Assembly: GCF_004102745.1 (NCBI RefSeq)
Contig: NZ_RLII01000015.1
Coordinates: 1-64,000, forward strand
DNA length: 64,000 nt
Direction of reading: 5' to 3'
Origin: Acetivibrio mesophilus
Lineage (GTDB): Bacteria; Bacillota; Clostridia; Acetivibrionales; Acetivibrionaceae
Shown here: piece by piece, positions 43,295 through 51,564 of the stretch
Position numbering within the stretch: position 1 is the first letter of the stretch
How the letters are laid out: each line of letters opens with the position of its first letter
Notes under the pieces: generated by a model
What the model was told of the DNA's origin: nothing
Database searches by the model: none
What the model saw: the letters and a program-made list of their open reading frames with translations, nothing else
Program-made: the position numbers and the translations under genes

Positions 43295-44185
43295 ATGGTA
43301 TATGACAGCGCGAATTTAAATGTTACGATGCGCCCAGAGCTTCGCCGGCATCCATGTCTGGATGCCGGAAGCCATAATAAATACGGAAGAATTCACTTGC
43401 CGGTAAGTCCTATATGTAATATACAGTGCAAGTTTTGCCGCAGATGCTTTAACAAATGGGAGGAACGACCCGGAGTGACCAGAAAAATACTTTCCCCAAA
43501 AGAAGCCTTAACTATAGTGGATAGAGCTTTAGAATTATGCCCTCAAATTACGGTTGTGGGTATTGCCGGTCCCGGGGACTCTCTTGCCAGCAATCATGCC
43601 ATTGACACTTTCAGGGTGGTACATGAAAAATATCCTGAGCTGATTAAGTGCCTTAGCACAAATGGTCTGATGCTTCCGGATAGGGCAAAGGACCTTGTGG
43701 AGGTGGGGGTTAGTACCTTGACAGTTACTGTTAATGCTGTAGATGCTGATATATTGTCCAATATCTGTACACATATAGTATGGGATGGAAAAGTTAATTA
43801 TGGGAAGGAAGCAGCATTAAGGCTCCTCGCTTCTCAGACCAGAGGAATATGGGAAGCGCACAAGAGAGGAATCTTTGTAAAAATCAATACTGTTTTAATA
43901 CCGGGAATAAATGATGAACATGTGGGTGACGTGGCAAGGACTGTAGCCGGACTTGGAGCGAGCAAAATCAATATTATACCTTTGATTCCCCAATTCGAAA
44001 TGGCAGATATTGAGGCCCCCGATTGTGCGATGCTAAATAAAGCAAGAGAGGATGCGGAGCAGTATTTAGAGGTGTTCAGGCATTGCACCCACTGTAGGGC
44101 TGACGCATGTGGAATACCGGGAAGTAATGAGGATTTGGCCGATAGGCTTTATGAGCAAAGGATAGAAACATTTTCCCACGGATAA
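43295..44185 (+). CDS. NifB-like radical SAM cofactor maturase
   Basis: A 296-residue radical SAM protein with NifB hallmarks: HPCLDAG, the cluster motif C41-x3-C45-x2-C48 (CNIQCKFC), ERPGV, VGIAGPGDSLAS, and the C-terminal HCTHCRADACG that binds an accessory cluster in NifB. NifB fuses two 4Fe clusters and inserts carbide to give NifB-co. The NifX-like domain often fused to NifB is encoded separately by the next gene. ATG at 43295 (after GGAGGCGATTTAAG) is chosen over upstream in-frame starts. Its presence argues for a complex nitrogenase-type cofactor rather than a simple 4Fe4S enzyme. Confidence 0.92.
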   Translation: MVYDSANLNVTMRPELRRHPCLDAGSHNKYGRIHLPVSPICNIQCKFCRRCFNKWEERPGVTRKILSPKEALTIVDRALELCPQITVVGIAGPGDSLASNHAIDTFRVVHEKYPELIKCLSTNGLMLPDRAKDLVEVGVSTLTVTVNAVDADILSNICTHIVWDGKVNYGKEAALRLLASQTRGIWEAHKRGIFVKINTVLIPGINDEHVGDVARTVAGLGASKINIIPLIPQFEMADIEAPDCAMLNKAREDAEQYLEVFRHCTHCRADACGIPGSNEDLADRLYEQRIETFSHG

Positions 44186-44212
44186 CAGGTTTATGAAAGA
44201 AGGTTTTATTAT

Positions 44213-44548
44213 ATGGGTTATAAGGTGGCTGTTGCAAGCAGTGATGGGAAAGTAGTAAATACCCACTTTGGAAGAGCATTGAACTTTTTGATTTTTGAAA
44301 TTAATGAAGATGGATGGGAGTTTTTGGAGTCCAGAGAAAATCGTCCTGCATGCTCTTATGGTGAACATAGTGAAGGTGGGCTATTATATTCAGCCGAACT
44401 ACTTGCCGATTGTAAAATTGTTTTAGCGTCTATGATTGGATCCGGAGCAATACAAGTACTTGAGCAGAAAGGAATAAAAGCTTTTGCTGCGGCCGGATAT
44501 ATTGATGAGCTGTTGGATAGATTGGTAAATCCCAAAATAAAAATCTAA
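44213..44548 (+). CDS. NifX/NafY-like dinitrogenase cofactor-binding protein
   Basis: A 111-residue Nitro_FeMo-Co family protein (YKVAVASSDGKVVNTHFGRA, then EGGLLYSAELLADCKIVLAS). Such proteins carry NifB-co or FeMo-co precursors, and equivalent domains are found at the C-terminus of many NifB proteins. Placed between nifB-like and nifH-like genes. ATG follows GAAAGAAGG. Confidence 0.88.
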   Translation: MGYKVAVASSDGKVVNTHFGRALNFLIFEINEDGWEFLESRENRPACSYGEHSEGGLLYSAELLADCKIVLASMIGSGAIQVLEQKGIKAFAAAGYIDELLDRLVNPKIKI

Positions 44549-44566
44549 AGGTTAGGAGTGTTTAAA

Positions 44567-45445
44567 TTGGCAAATAAAAAGATTAAGCAGATAGCTATTT
44601 ACGGAAAAGGTGGAATCGGAAAATCCACAACCACATCCAATATAAGTGCAGCTTTGGTAAAACAGGGTTTTAAAGTAATGCAGTTTGGATGTGACCCCAA
44701 AAGTGATTCCACCAATACTTTAAGAGGTGGTAAATATATACCTACAGTTTTGGACACATTGAGGGAAAAGACCACAGTAAAGGCCAGTGAGGTTATACAT
44801 GAAGGATTCGGCGGAGTGTACTGCGTTGAAGCAGGAGGGCCGGCTCCAGGAGTTGGCTGTGCCGGAAGAGGAATAATAACTGCTGTCCAATTATTCAAGC
44901 AACAAAGGGTTTTTGAAGAGCTGGATCTGGATTTTGTAATATATGATGTCCTTGGAGATGTGGTTTGCGGAGGATTTGCCGTTCCCATCAGGGAAGGTAT
45001 TGCAGAGCATGTATTTACAGTATCGTCAGCAGATTTTATGGCTGTTTATGCGGCAAATAACCTTTTTAGAGGAATACACAAGTATTCAAATGCCGGAGGT
45101 GCCTTGTTGGGAGGCGTCATAGCCAACTCAATAAATGCCCCCTATGCCAAAGAGATAATAGATGATTTTGTCAAACAAACAAAAACCCAGGTGGTAGAAT
45201 ACGTTCCAAGATCGGTCACTGTCACGCAAAGTGAGCTTCAGGGCAAAACCACAATTGAAGCGGCTCCAAATTCAGAGCAGGCAAAGATATATACAAGACT
45301 TGCATTAAAAATTGCGGAGCACACTGAGTCAAAGGTACCTGAGCCTTTGGATGTCCATGAGCTTCGGGAATGGGCTTCTAAATGGGCGGATCATTTGCTG
45401 GCCCTTGAAACGGGTGAAGTCACAAGCAAAGCGTCTTGCATTTGA
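44567..45445 (+). CDS. Nitrogenase-like reductase (NifH-like)
   Basis: A 292-residue ATP-dependent electron-transfer protein. P-loop GKGGIGKST, cluster Cys in PGVGCAGRG and DVLGDVVCGGFAVP, and PVREG-like segment PIREGIAE are intact, so a 4Fe4S-bridged dimer is expected. The Arg after the first Cys (CAGRG) is the residue ADP-ribosylated in some NifH proteins. TTG at 44567 is chosen because AGGAG lies 8 bases upstream; GTG 44558 overlaps that site. It is the only NifH-like gene in the window and probably serves both NifDK-like pairs. Confidence 0.93.
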   Translation: MANKKIKQIAIYGKGGIGKSTTTSNISAALVKQGFKVMQFGCDPKSDSTNTLRGGKYIPTVLDTLREKTTVKASEVIHEGFGGVYCVEAGGPAPGVGCAGRGIITAVQLFKQQRVFEELDLDFVIYDVLGDVVCGGFAVPIREGIAEHVFTVSSADFMAVYAANNLFRGIHKYSNAGGALLGGVIANSINAPYAKEIIDDFVKQTKTQVVEYVPRSVTVTQSELQGKTTIEAAPNSEQAKIYTRLALKIAEHTESKVPEPLDVHELREWASKWADHLLALETGEVTSKASCI

Positions 45446-45463
45446 GAGGAGTGGGAGATTTCT

Positions 45464-46939
45464 ATGGGGGTCAGTTTTAGAGGAAGAGAAAGTGAAGCAA
45501 GGGAAAGCAGGCTAGGCTCAGTTACAGGATATTGCGGTACATTAAGGGGGCTTTATGCCGAAACTGGCTGCGGCGGGCCTTCCGACAGGCAAAGATGCTA
45601 CAGCCAGGCAAGCTTGTGCAGTGCTGCCTGCGCTTTGTCCATATTAAGCTATATTACCGATGCCGCTATAGTTCATCATTCTCCGTCAGGATGTGCTGTG
45701 ACAGCTATGCAGGTCAGCAACAACAAGGATCAACTTGCAGCAAAATTAGGTCTTGATAACTCAAAGTCCTGCTATGTTTGCACCGATATGAATGAATCGG
45801 ACACAGTTTTTGGAGCAACCGAAAACCTGCGTGAAGTGGTTTTGGAGACCTACAGGAGATATAAGCCCAATGCAATTTTTGTGGCCGCTTCCTGTGTAAG
45901 CGGTGTTATCGGGGAGGATTTGGGAAGTGTTGTGGAGGATCTGAAGGAGGAGTTGGATATTCCGATAGCGCCAATCCATTGCGAGGGGTTTAAAAGCAAA
46001 ATATGGGCATCGGGATTTGATGCAGCCTTTCACGCAATTTTAAATTCTATTGTTAAACCACCGGAGAAAAAGCGCAATATTGTGAATGTTATCAATTTTT
46101 TCGGTGGAGCAAGAAAGGAAATCACAGAAATATTTAAAAATCTTGGGGTTGAGCCTTTGTTTTTGCTTTCAAATACAAATATAGAGCAGCTTTCAAGACT
46201 GTCTGAATCAGTAGCCACAGTAAGCACCTGCGGAACTTTGGGGACTTACCTTGGCAACGGACTTCAGGAAAAATACGGTGTACCTTATGTGAGATCCCTT
46301 CAGCCTCATGGTATTGCAGGCTTTGAAAGCTGGCTTGTGGAACTTGCGAAAGCTTTGGGGAAGGAAGCAGAGGCCCGAGAATATTTAGCCCTCGAAAAGG
46401 AGAAGTATCTTCCGAAAATTGAGGAAGCTAAGAAAAAGCTTACAGGTCTAAGAGCAGTTATAGGCATGGGACCGGGCTTTAACTTCAACACCACCCGTGC
46501 ATTACAGGAACTGGGGATAGAGATTGTGTATTCTGCGGCATGGCATTTTGATAAGCAATATGATGATGGCTTGGCACCGGCTGCATTTAAATACTTGGTG
46601 GATCATTCACCCAATGATTATAATCTCTCTGTCAATGATCTTCAAAACCAAGAGCTTGTAAACATATTAAAAAGGGTTAAGCCCGATATTTATTTTTCCC
46701 GTCATGTAGGCTCTACTGTATGGGCAATGAAGTTGGGGATTCCGGCACTTTGTGTGTATGACGAATATGCAATATTCGGATATAGGGGCCTTCTTAATTT
46801 TGCTTATTCTATTTTGGATATAGTGACCAACAGAAGCTTTACAGAGAATCTATCTAAACGTGTTAAGCTTCCTTATACCGACTGGTGGCTAAAGCAAAAT
46901 AACAGTCATTTCCTTATAGATGGAGGTGTTACGGCTTGA
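45464..46939 (+). CDS. Nitrogenase-like component 1 alpha subunit (NifD-like, set 2)
   Basis: A 491-residue NifD/NifE-like protein. Cysteines C52, C77 (SPSGCAV) and C144 (AASCVSGVIGED) match P-cluster positions, HCEGFKSK is shared with set 1, and C256 (TVSTCGTLGTYL) matches the cofactor Cys. The NifD cofactor His is not conserved (YAIFGYRG). The Cys-rich N-terminus has additional C24, C36, C45 and C56. It overlaps its beta partner by 4 bases. It could be a second enzyme or a NifE-like scaffold for cofactor assembly. Confidence 0.85.
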   Translation: MGVSFRGRESEARESRLGSVTGYCGTLRGLYAETGCGGPSDRQRCYSQASLCSAACALSILSYITDAAIVHHSPSGCAVTAMQVSNNKDQLAAKLGLDNSKSCYVCTDMNESDTVFGATENLREVVLETYRRYKPNAIFVAASCVSGVIGEDLGSVVEDLKEELDIPIAPIHCEGFKSKIWASGFDAAFHAILNSIVKPPEKKRNIVNVINFFGGARKEITEIFKNLGVEPLFLLSNTNIEQLSRLSESVATVSTCGTLGTYLGNGLQEKYGVPYVRSLQPHGIAGFESWLVELAKALGKEAEAREYLALEKEKYLPKIEEAKKKLTGLRAVIGMGPGFNFNTTRALQELGIEIVYSAAWHFDKQYDDGLAPAAFKYLVDHSPNDYNLSVNDLQNQELVNILKRVKPDIYFSRHVGSTVWAMKLGIPALCVYDEYAIFGYRGLLNFAYSILDIVTNRSFTENLSKRVKLPYTDWWLKQNNSHFLIDGGVTA

Positions 46940-48252
46940 TTAAAATATTGGATCAACCCAGATATGTTTGCGCTTTGGGTGCAATGCAGACTGTTCAAGG
47001 CATTTACAGAGGAGTTCCTGTACTGCACGCAGGACCGGGCTGCGCAGGAAAGCTGGCAGCGGGGATTGCAGGCAACAATGGAGATTCGGGATATATATCA
47101 CCTCAGATTTATCCATGCTCCAACGTAACCGAGAAGGAGATAATATTCGGAGGAGAAGAGCGCCTTGCCGAAACTATTGAGAATGCACTTCGGGTGGTGG
47201 ATGGAGATATTTTTGTGGTTCTCTCGGGATGCACTGCTGAAATTGTTGGAGATGATATAGCTAAGGTTTCAAGCCGTTTTGCAAATATGGAAAAACCCGT
47301 GGTGTATGTTGAAACTGCAGGATTTAAAGGGAATAACCTTGAAGGCCATGAATGGGTGATTAATGCCATAATAGAGCAATACCTTGCCAAAAAGCCTGTT
47401 AAAGAGAAAGTGAAAGGGCTGGTTAATATCTGGGGCCCTGTCCCCTCCTATGATCCTTTCTGGGTAGGAAACATAAGGGAGCTGGAAAAGCTTTTAATTG
47501 AGATTGGACTTACTCCCAATGCAATTTTTGGCGAGTACAGGGGAATTGAAAATATAGATAAGATTCCCCAGGCTGAGTTCAATTTGTTGGTTTCACCATG
47601 GGTTGGGCTTAAAAATGTTAAACTGCTGGAGGAAAAATTCCAGACACCTTATCTGCATTATCCAACACTTCCCATAGGCGCATTTGAAACCGGCAAGTTT
47701 CTAAGGACGGTGGGCAAGTATGCGGGAGTAGATGTTGAGGTTGTTGAGGCTGTAATTGAACGCCATGAGAAGGAGTATTATTACCATATTGAAAGAACCT
47801 CGGATGTATTTCTTGAAAATAGAACCATGTCAAGGCGTTTTTCCACTGTAACAAATGCCACCGATGCCTTGGCCATTTCCAAGTTTTTAGTGAACGATTT
47901 TGGACTTGTACCCGAGAAGCAATACATAACCGATGACACACCTGAAGAATACAGGGACAGTATCGAGAAATATTTTACAGAGTTTGAATATGGCATAGAA
48001 GCTAAGGTAACCTTTTCAAAAGATGCCTACCGGATACATGAGGAAATCCGCAATTGCGATTACTTTGGCCCACCTTTAATTATCGGAAGTATTTTTGAAA
48101 AGAAGCTCACCAAAGAGCTTAGTGGCAACTTTCTGGCGGTATCTGTGCCCATAAAGGAAAGACTAATACTACACAGCTCTTATGTAGGATATCATGGAGG
48201 GCTGAGACTTTTAGAAGACATTTATACCTATGTTTTAAAGCAATTTAATTAA
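46936..48252 (+). CDS. Nitrogenase-like component 1 beta subunit (NifK-like, set 2)
   Basis: A 438-residue NifK/NifN-like protein with C12 (YVCALGAM), C36 (GPGCAG) and C99 (SGCTAEIVGDD) at P-cluster positions and the C-terminal SYVGYHGGLRLLEDIYT. It resembles the set 1 NifK-like protein along its length (shared NVxEKEIxFGGEERL, VNIWGPVP) but is not a recent copy. TTG start overlapping the alpha gene by 4 bases. All cluster cysteines being kept argues against a degenerate scaffold. Confidence 0.85.
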   Translation: MIKILDQPRYVCALGAMQTVQGIYRGVPVLHAGPGCAGKLAAGIAGNNGDSGYISPQIYPCSNVTEKEIIFGGEERLAETIENALRVVDGDIFVVLSGCTAEIVGDDIAKVSSRFANMEKPVVYVETAGFKGNNLEGHEWVINAIIEQYLAKKPVKEKVKGLVNIWGPVPSYDPFWVGNIRELEKLLIEIGLTPNAIFGEYRGIENIDKIPQAEFNLLVSPWVGLKNVKLLEEKFQTPYLHYPTLPIGAFETGKFLRTVGKYAGVDVEVVEAVIERHEKEYYYHIERTSDVFLENRTMSRRFSTVTNATDALAISKFLVNDFGLVPEKQYITDDTPEEYRDSIEKYFTEFEYGIEAKVTFSKDAYRIHEEIRNCDYFGPPLIIGSIFEKKLTKELSGNFLAVSVPIKERLILHSSYVGYHGGLRLLEDIYTYVLKQFN

Positions 48253-48278
48253 TATGATGAGATTAAGGAGTGAGGTAA

Positions 48279-48491
48279 ATGAGTCTAATAAGAAATAAGA
48301 AAATAGTTGCAATTATCCTTGGGGTCATAACCATTTTTATAACATTGGCGATTTTAGCAAGTTTCAGACTGCACAATATTCGTGCTATTGGTGCTGATGA
48401 ACCTGAGATTCTGCATCAAGGGGAAGATGAGATTGATTTAAGCAAAATAAATATAGATGACAGTATGCCGGATTGCTGCCATGCAAAATAG
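48279..48491 (+). CDS. Small single-helix membrane protein
   Basis: A 70-residue protein: one membrane helix (VAIILGVITIFITLAIL, about 9-25), an acidic external or internal segment, and a C-terminal DCCHAK with a vicinal Cys pair. ATG follows AAGGAGTGAGGTAA. Last gene of the nitrogenase-like operon. Not recognised; the CC motif echoes the cysteine pairs of the two binding proteins. Confidence 0.65.
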   Translation: MSLIRNKKIVAIILGVITIFITLAILASFRLHNIRAIGADEPEILHQGEDEIDLSKINIDDSMPDCCHAK

Positions 48492-48496
48492 GGTTT

Positions 48497-48509
48497 AAAC
48501 ACGAGTAAA
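48497..48509 (+). promoter_or_regulatory. Shared regulon motif, copy 3 (cysK)
   Basis: AAACACGAGTAAA, 46 bases upstream of the cysK -35 box; identical to copy 1 before metY. Confidence 0.7.
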
Positions 48510-48542
48510 CCTATAGAAATAAAAATATTTTTGTGGATAGTA

Positions 48543-48571
48543 TTGACAAAAGAGAAATTATAGAATAAAAT
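48543..48571 (+). promoter_or_regulatory. cysK promoter
   Basis: TTGACA (48543-48548), 17 bases, TAAAAT (48566-48571), followed by AAAACATATATGA at about 48585, as at metY. Confidence 0.75.
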
Positions 48572-48672
48572 TAAACCATACAAAACATATATGATTAATG
48601 CGAATTAATGAAACGGCTAAAATCTTAAGAGGTCGGGAAAGAAAAGCGAATAAAATATTAGGAGGCGATTTT

Positions 48673-49608
48673 ATGTCAAAGATTGCAAAAAATTTAACCG
48701 AACTTATCGGCAACACACCCTTGTTGGAATTGTCAAATTACAACAACCAAAACGGTTTGGAAGGAAAAGTTATTGCAAAACTAGAATCCTTCAATCCGGC
48801 AAGCAGTGTTAAAGACCGGATAGGATATGCAATGATCCAGGATGCCGAAGAGAAGGGGCTTATCAATAAGGATACGGTAATTATCGAACCTACAAGCGGA
48901 AACACAGGGATTGCTCTTGCTCTTGTGGCAGCGGCAAAGGGGTATAAACTAATAATTGCTTTGCCGGAAACCTTCAGTATTGAGAGAAGGAATTTGCTAA
49001 AAGCCCTTGGTGCCGAATTGGTTCTGACTCCCGGAAGTGAAGGGATGCCGGGAGCTATAAAGAAGGCGGAAGAATTGGCAGCACAAACCCCCAATTCCTT
49101 CATACCCCAACAATTCAAGAACCCGGCCAATCCGGAAATACACAGAAAGACTACTGCCGAAGAGATTTGGCGTGATACTGATGGAAATGTGGACATTTTT
49201 GTTGCAGGAGTTGGCACAGGAGGAACAGTCACCGGTGTGGGCGAAGCTTTAAAAGCTAAAAACCCAAATATTAAGGTGGTTGCAGTAGAGCCCTTTGATT
49301 CACCGGTTTTATCGGGAGGTACTAAAGGACCCCACAAGATTCAGGGAATAGGAGCTGGCTTTGTTCCGGATATATTTAATAAGGACGTAGTTGATGAGAT
49401 CTTTAAGGTTAAAAATGAAGAAGCTTTTGAAACTTCCAGAAAACTTGCAAGAACGGAAGGACTCGTTGTGGGAATTTCTTCAGGAGCTGCTGCTTTTGCA
49501 GCGACGCAAATTGCTAAACGGCCGGAGAATAGAGGCAAAAATATAGTTGTTGTGCTTCCTGATACCGGCGAAAGATACCTTTCTACACCTTTATTCCAAG
49601 AAGATTAA
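48673..49608 (+). CDS. cysK: Cysteine synthase (O-acetylserine sulfhydrylase)
   Basis: A 311-residue PLP enzyme that makes cysteine from O-acetylserine and sulfide. Motifs: [11 protein letters not shown], the PLP lysine in [37 protein letters not shown], and [11 protein letters not shown] at 48673 follows AGGAGGCGATTTT; the open frame upstream is not used. The promoter and upstream motif match metY, so sulfide capture is regulated with methanethiol or sulfide capture by MetY. Confidence 0.96.
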   Translation: MSKIAKNLTELIGNTPLLELSNYNNQNGLEGKVIAKLESFNPASSVKDRIGYAMIQDAEEKGLINKDTVIIEPTSGNTGIALALVAAAKGYKLIIALPETFSIERRNLLKALGAELVLTPGSEGMPGAIKKAEELAAQTPNSFIPQQFKNPANPEIHRKTTAEEIWRDTDGNVDIFVAGVGTGGTVTGVGEALKAKNPNIKVVAVEPFDSPVLSGGTKGPHKIQGIGAGFVPDIFNKDVVDEIFKVKNEEAFETSRKLARTEGLVVGISSGAAAFAATQIAKRPENRGKNIVVVLPDTGERYLSTPLFQED

Positions 49609-49707
49609 ATTACAGGTGTTAACTCTGGAGAGAAAAGAGAAATCAATTATTTCATACAATAGTATAAATTATGTTCATGGGAGGGTAACCTCCAAAAATA
49701 ATCAGCT

Positions 49708-49720
49708 AAACACGACTAAA
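49708..49720 (+). promoter_or_regulatory. Shared regulon motif, copy 4 (corrinoid operon)
   Basis: AAACACGACTAAA followed by N4-TATG-N2-TACTAT, only 33 bases before the start codon of the first gene. TACTAT may act as -10 box with the motif over the -35 region. Confidence 0.7.
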
Positions 49721-49752
49721 ATGATATGTTTACTATTCTAGGAGGTTGCAAA

Positions 49753-50409
49753 ATGTCAGTAGGTAAAGAGGAGTTGTTTAAAGAGCTGTCGGATGCAGTA
49801 GTTAATATGGATGAAGATGAGACTGTCCTGCTTTCCACAAAGGTCATTGTTGACGGATATGATGCCTATGAAGCAATTGACAAAGGCCTTGCCGACGGTA
49901 TGGATAGGGCGGGGAAGCTATTTGAGGAAGAGGAGTATTTCATTCCCGAGTTATTAATGTGTTCCGATGCGATGTATGCAGGATTGGATGTGCTAAAGCC
50001 CCATATAAAATTAGATAGCGAGGGTGAAAGATATAGGGTTGTAATTGGAGTTGTCGAAGGAGATACCCATGACATCGGTAAGAACTTGGTAAAAATAATG
50101 TTGGAATCCGCAGGCTTTGAGGTTTTTGATCTTGGCAGGGACATTCCACCTATACGGTTTGTTGAAAAAGCAAAGGAAGTCAACGCTAAAATTATCGCCC
50201 TATCTACTCTGATGACTACTACCATGGATGGAATGGAGGAAGTAATTAATATATTAAATCAGCATAACATAAGAGACCAATATAAAGTAATGGTGGGTGG
50301 AGGGCCTATTTCTCAACGGTTTGCGGATAAAATCGGGGCAGATGGATACTCGGTCAATGCTGCAGAGGCTGTGAGACTGGCAAGGAAGCTGGTTGGAGGT
50401 GCTGCCTAG
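49753..50409 (+). CDS. Corrinoid protein (MtaC/MttC-like)
   Basis: A 218-residue cobalamin-binding methyl carrier. The helical cap (about 1-85) and the B12 domain with GDTHDIGKNL (DxHxxG, His is the lower cobalt ligand), LSTLMTTT and VGGGPI are all intact. It would accept a methyl group from a substrate and pass it on. ATG at 49753 follows AGGAGGTTGCAAA. First gene of a 13-gene operon; the next gene overlaps its stop (TAGTG). Confidence 0.93.
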   Translation: MSVGKEELFKELSDAVVNMDEDETVLLSTKVIVDGYDAYEAIDKGLADGMDRAGKLFEEEEYFIPELLMCSDAMYAGLDVLKPHIKLDSEGERYRVVIGVVEGDTHDIGKNLVKIMLESAGFEVFDLGRDIPPIRFVEKAKEVNAKIIALSTLMTTTMDGMEEVINILNQHNIRDQYKVMVGGGPISQRFADKIGADGYSVNAAEAVRLARKLVGGAA

Positions 50410-51527
50410 TGATTAAAGACCAAATGACTCCTATTGAAAGAATGGCTGCATACAATAAAGGACAGCAGATAGATAGGCTCCCCTGTGTGCCGATTGTAGG
50501 CAACACCGCTGCGAGGGTAATAAATGCCAGAATATCAGAGCTTAGAGGTAACGGCAAATTGATCGCCAAAGCTCATGTTGTAGCCTACAAGTTGTTTGGA
50601 TATGACGTCATAAGGGTTTTTACAGACTTATATGTTCAGGCGGAGGCAATGGGTGCAAAAATACATTACCCCTATGATCAAACGGCATATCTTGAAGTTC
50701 CTGCCATTGATGATATCTCAGAGATTGATTCATTAGAACCTGCAGATCCATATAAGGACGGCAATTTGCCCCATCATATTGAGGCCATGAAAATAGTAGC
50801 GGAAGAGGTGGGCAATGAAGTAACGGTAACAGGGCCTGTCACATGCCCTTTTACCAATGCGTCTTTTCTGATAGGTGCCGAAAACCTTGTTAGACTGACC
50901 CTTAAAGATCCTGATAAAGTACATAAATTATGTGAGATATCTTTAGAAACCAATTTGAGATATGCAAAGGCAATTATTGATGCGGGATGTACACCAAGCC
51001 TCACCGATGCAATGTCTTCAAACACTGTAATAAGCCCCAAGCAATTTAAGGAATTCTCATATCCGTACTTGAAAAGATTGATTGATTATATTCATTCAAG
51101 GGGCAAAAGCGTAACTTTACACATTTGCGGAAAGACAAATAAAATATGGGAGCTGATGGCCGAAGCTGGTGCCGACTGTATAAGTATTGACAATGATGCC
51201 AACCTTCTTGAAGCAAAGCAAAAAGTGGGCCATAAAGTAAGGCTGATGGGAAATATAAAACCCTCGGAAACTATGCTTCAAGGAACGGTCTCCGATGTAA
51301 AAAAAGCCGTTTTTGAATGCATACGTCAGGCTTATGATAGCCCAAAAGGCTATATTGTGGCTTCGGGATGCAGTCTTCCTACAGAGACGCCCTTTAGAAA
51401 TATTCATGCAATGATGGATGCGGTAAGAGAAATCGGATATCCTCCCAATGAAGATGTATTTAATTACATGATTTACAAGGGGCATTTTCCATCGCAGTAT
51501 GACTCTTATTGTTCAGATTATATTTAG
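50409..51527 (+). CDS. MtaA/CmuA-type corrinoid methyltransferase 1
   Basis: A 372-residue protein of the uroporphyrinogen decarboxylase (URO-D) superfamily, methyltransferase branch. Zinc ligands are expected in LHICGKTN and at GADCISID/SGCSLP. These proteins move methyl groups between a corrinoid protein and a thiol, or from a methylated substrate. GTG start overlaps the corrinoid gene stop; GGAGG lies nine bases ahead. No MtaB-type substrate methyltransferase is present in the operon, so this protein may act on the substrate directly. Confidence 0.85.
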   Translation: MIKDQMTPIERMAAYNKGQQIDRLPCVPIVGNTAARVINARISELRGNGKLIAKAHVVAYKLFGYDVIRVFTDLYVQAEAMGAKIHYPYDQTAYLEVPAIDDISEIDSLEPADPYKDGNLPHHIEAMKIVAEEVGNEVTVTGPVTCPFTNASFLIGAENLVRLTLKDPDKVHKLCEISLETNLRYAKAIIDAGCTPSLTDAMSSNTVISPKQFKEFSYPYLKRLIDYIHSRGKSVTLHICGKTNKIWELMAEAGADCISIDNDANLLEAKQKVGHKVRLMGNIKPSETMLQGTVSDVKKAVFECIRQAYDSPKGYIVASGCSLPTETPFRNIHAMMDAVREIGYPPNEDVFNYMIYKGHFPSQYDSYCSDYI

Positions 51528-51564
51528 AGGTTGGTGCAAGTATGTATGCTGAGAGGAGAAAGAA

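Noticed and set aside
40399-48252. Dark-operative protochlorophyllide reductase or CfbCD
   Set aside because: Those enzymes need no NifB-made cofactor, yet a full NifB-like and NifX-like pair is in the operon, and no tetrapyrrole genes are near.
37271-48491. Ordinary Mo-nitrogenase nif cluster
   Set aside because: No NifV, NifQ, Mo transport or nitrogen-type regulator; cofactor His lost; context is sulfur metabolism and gene order is atypical.
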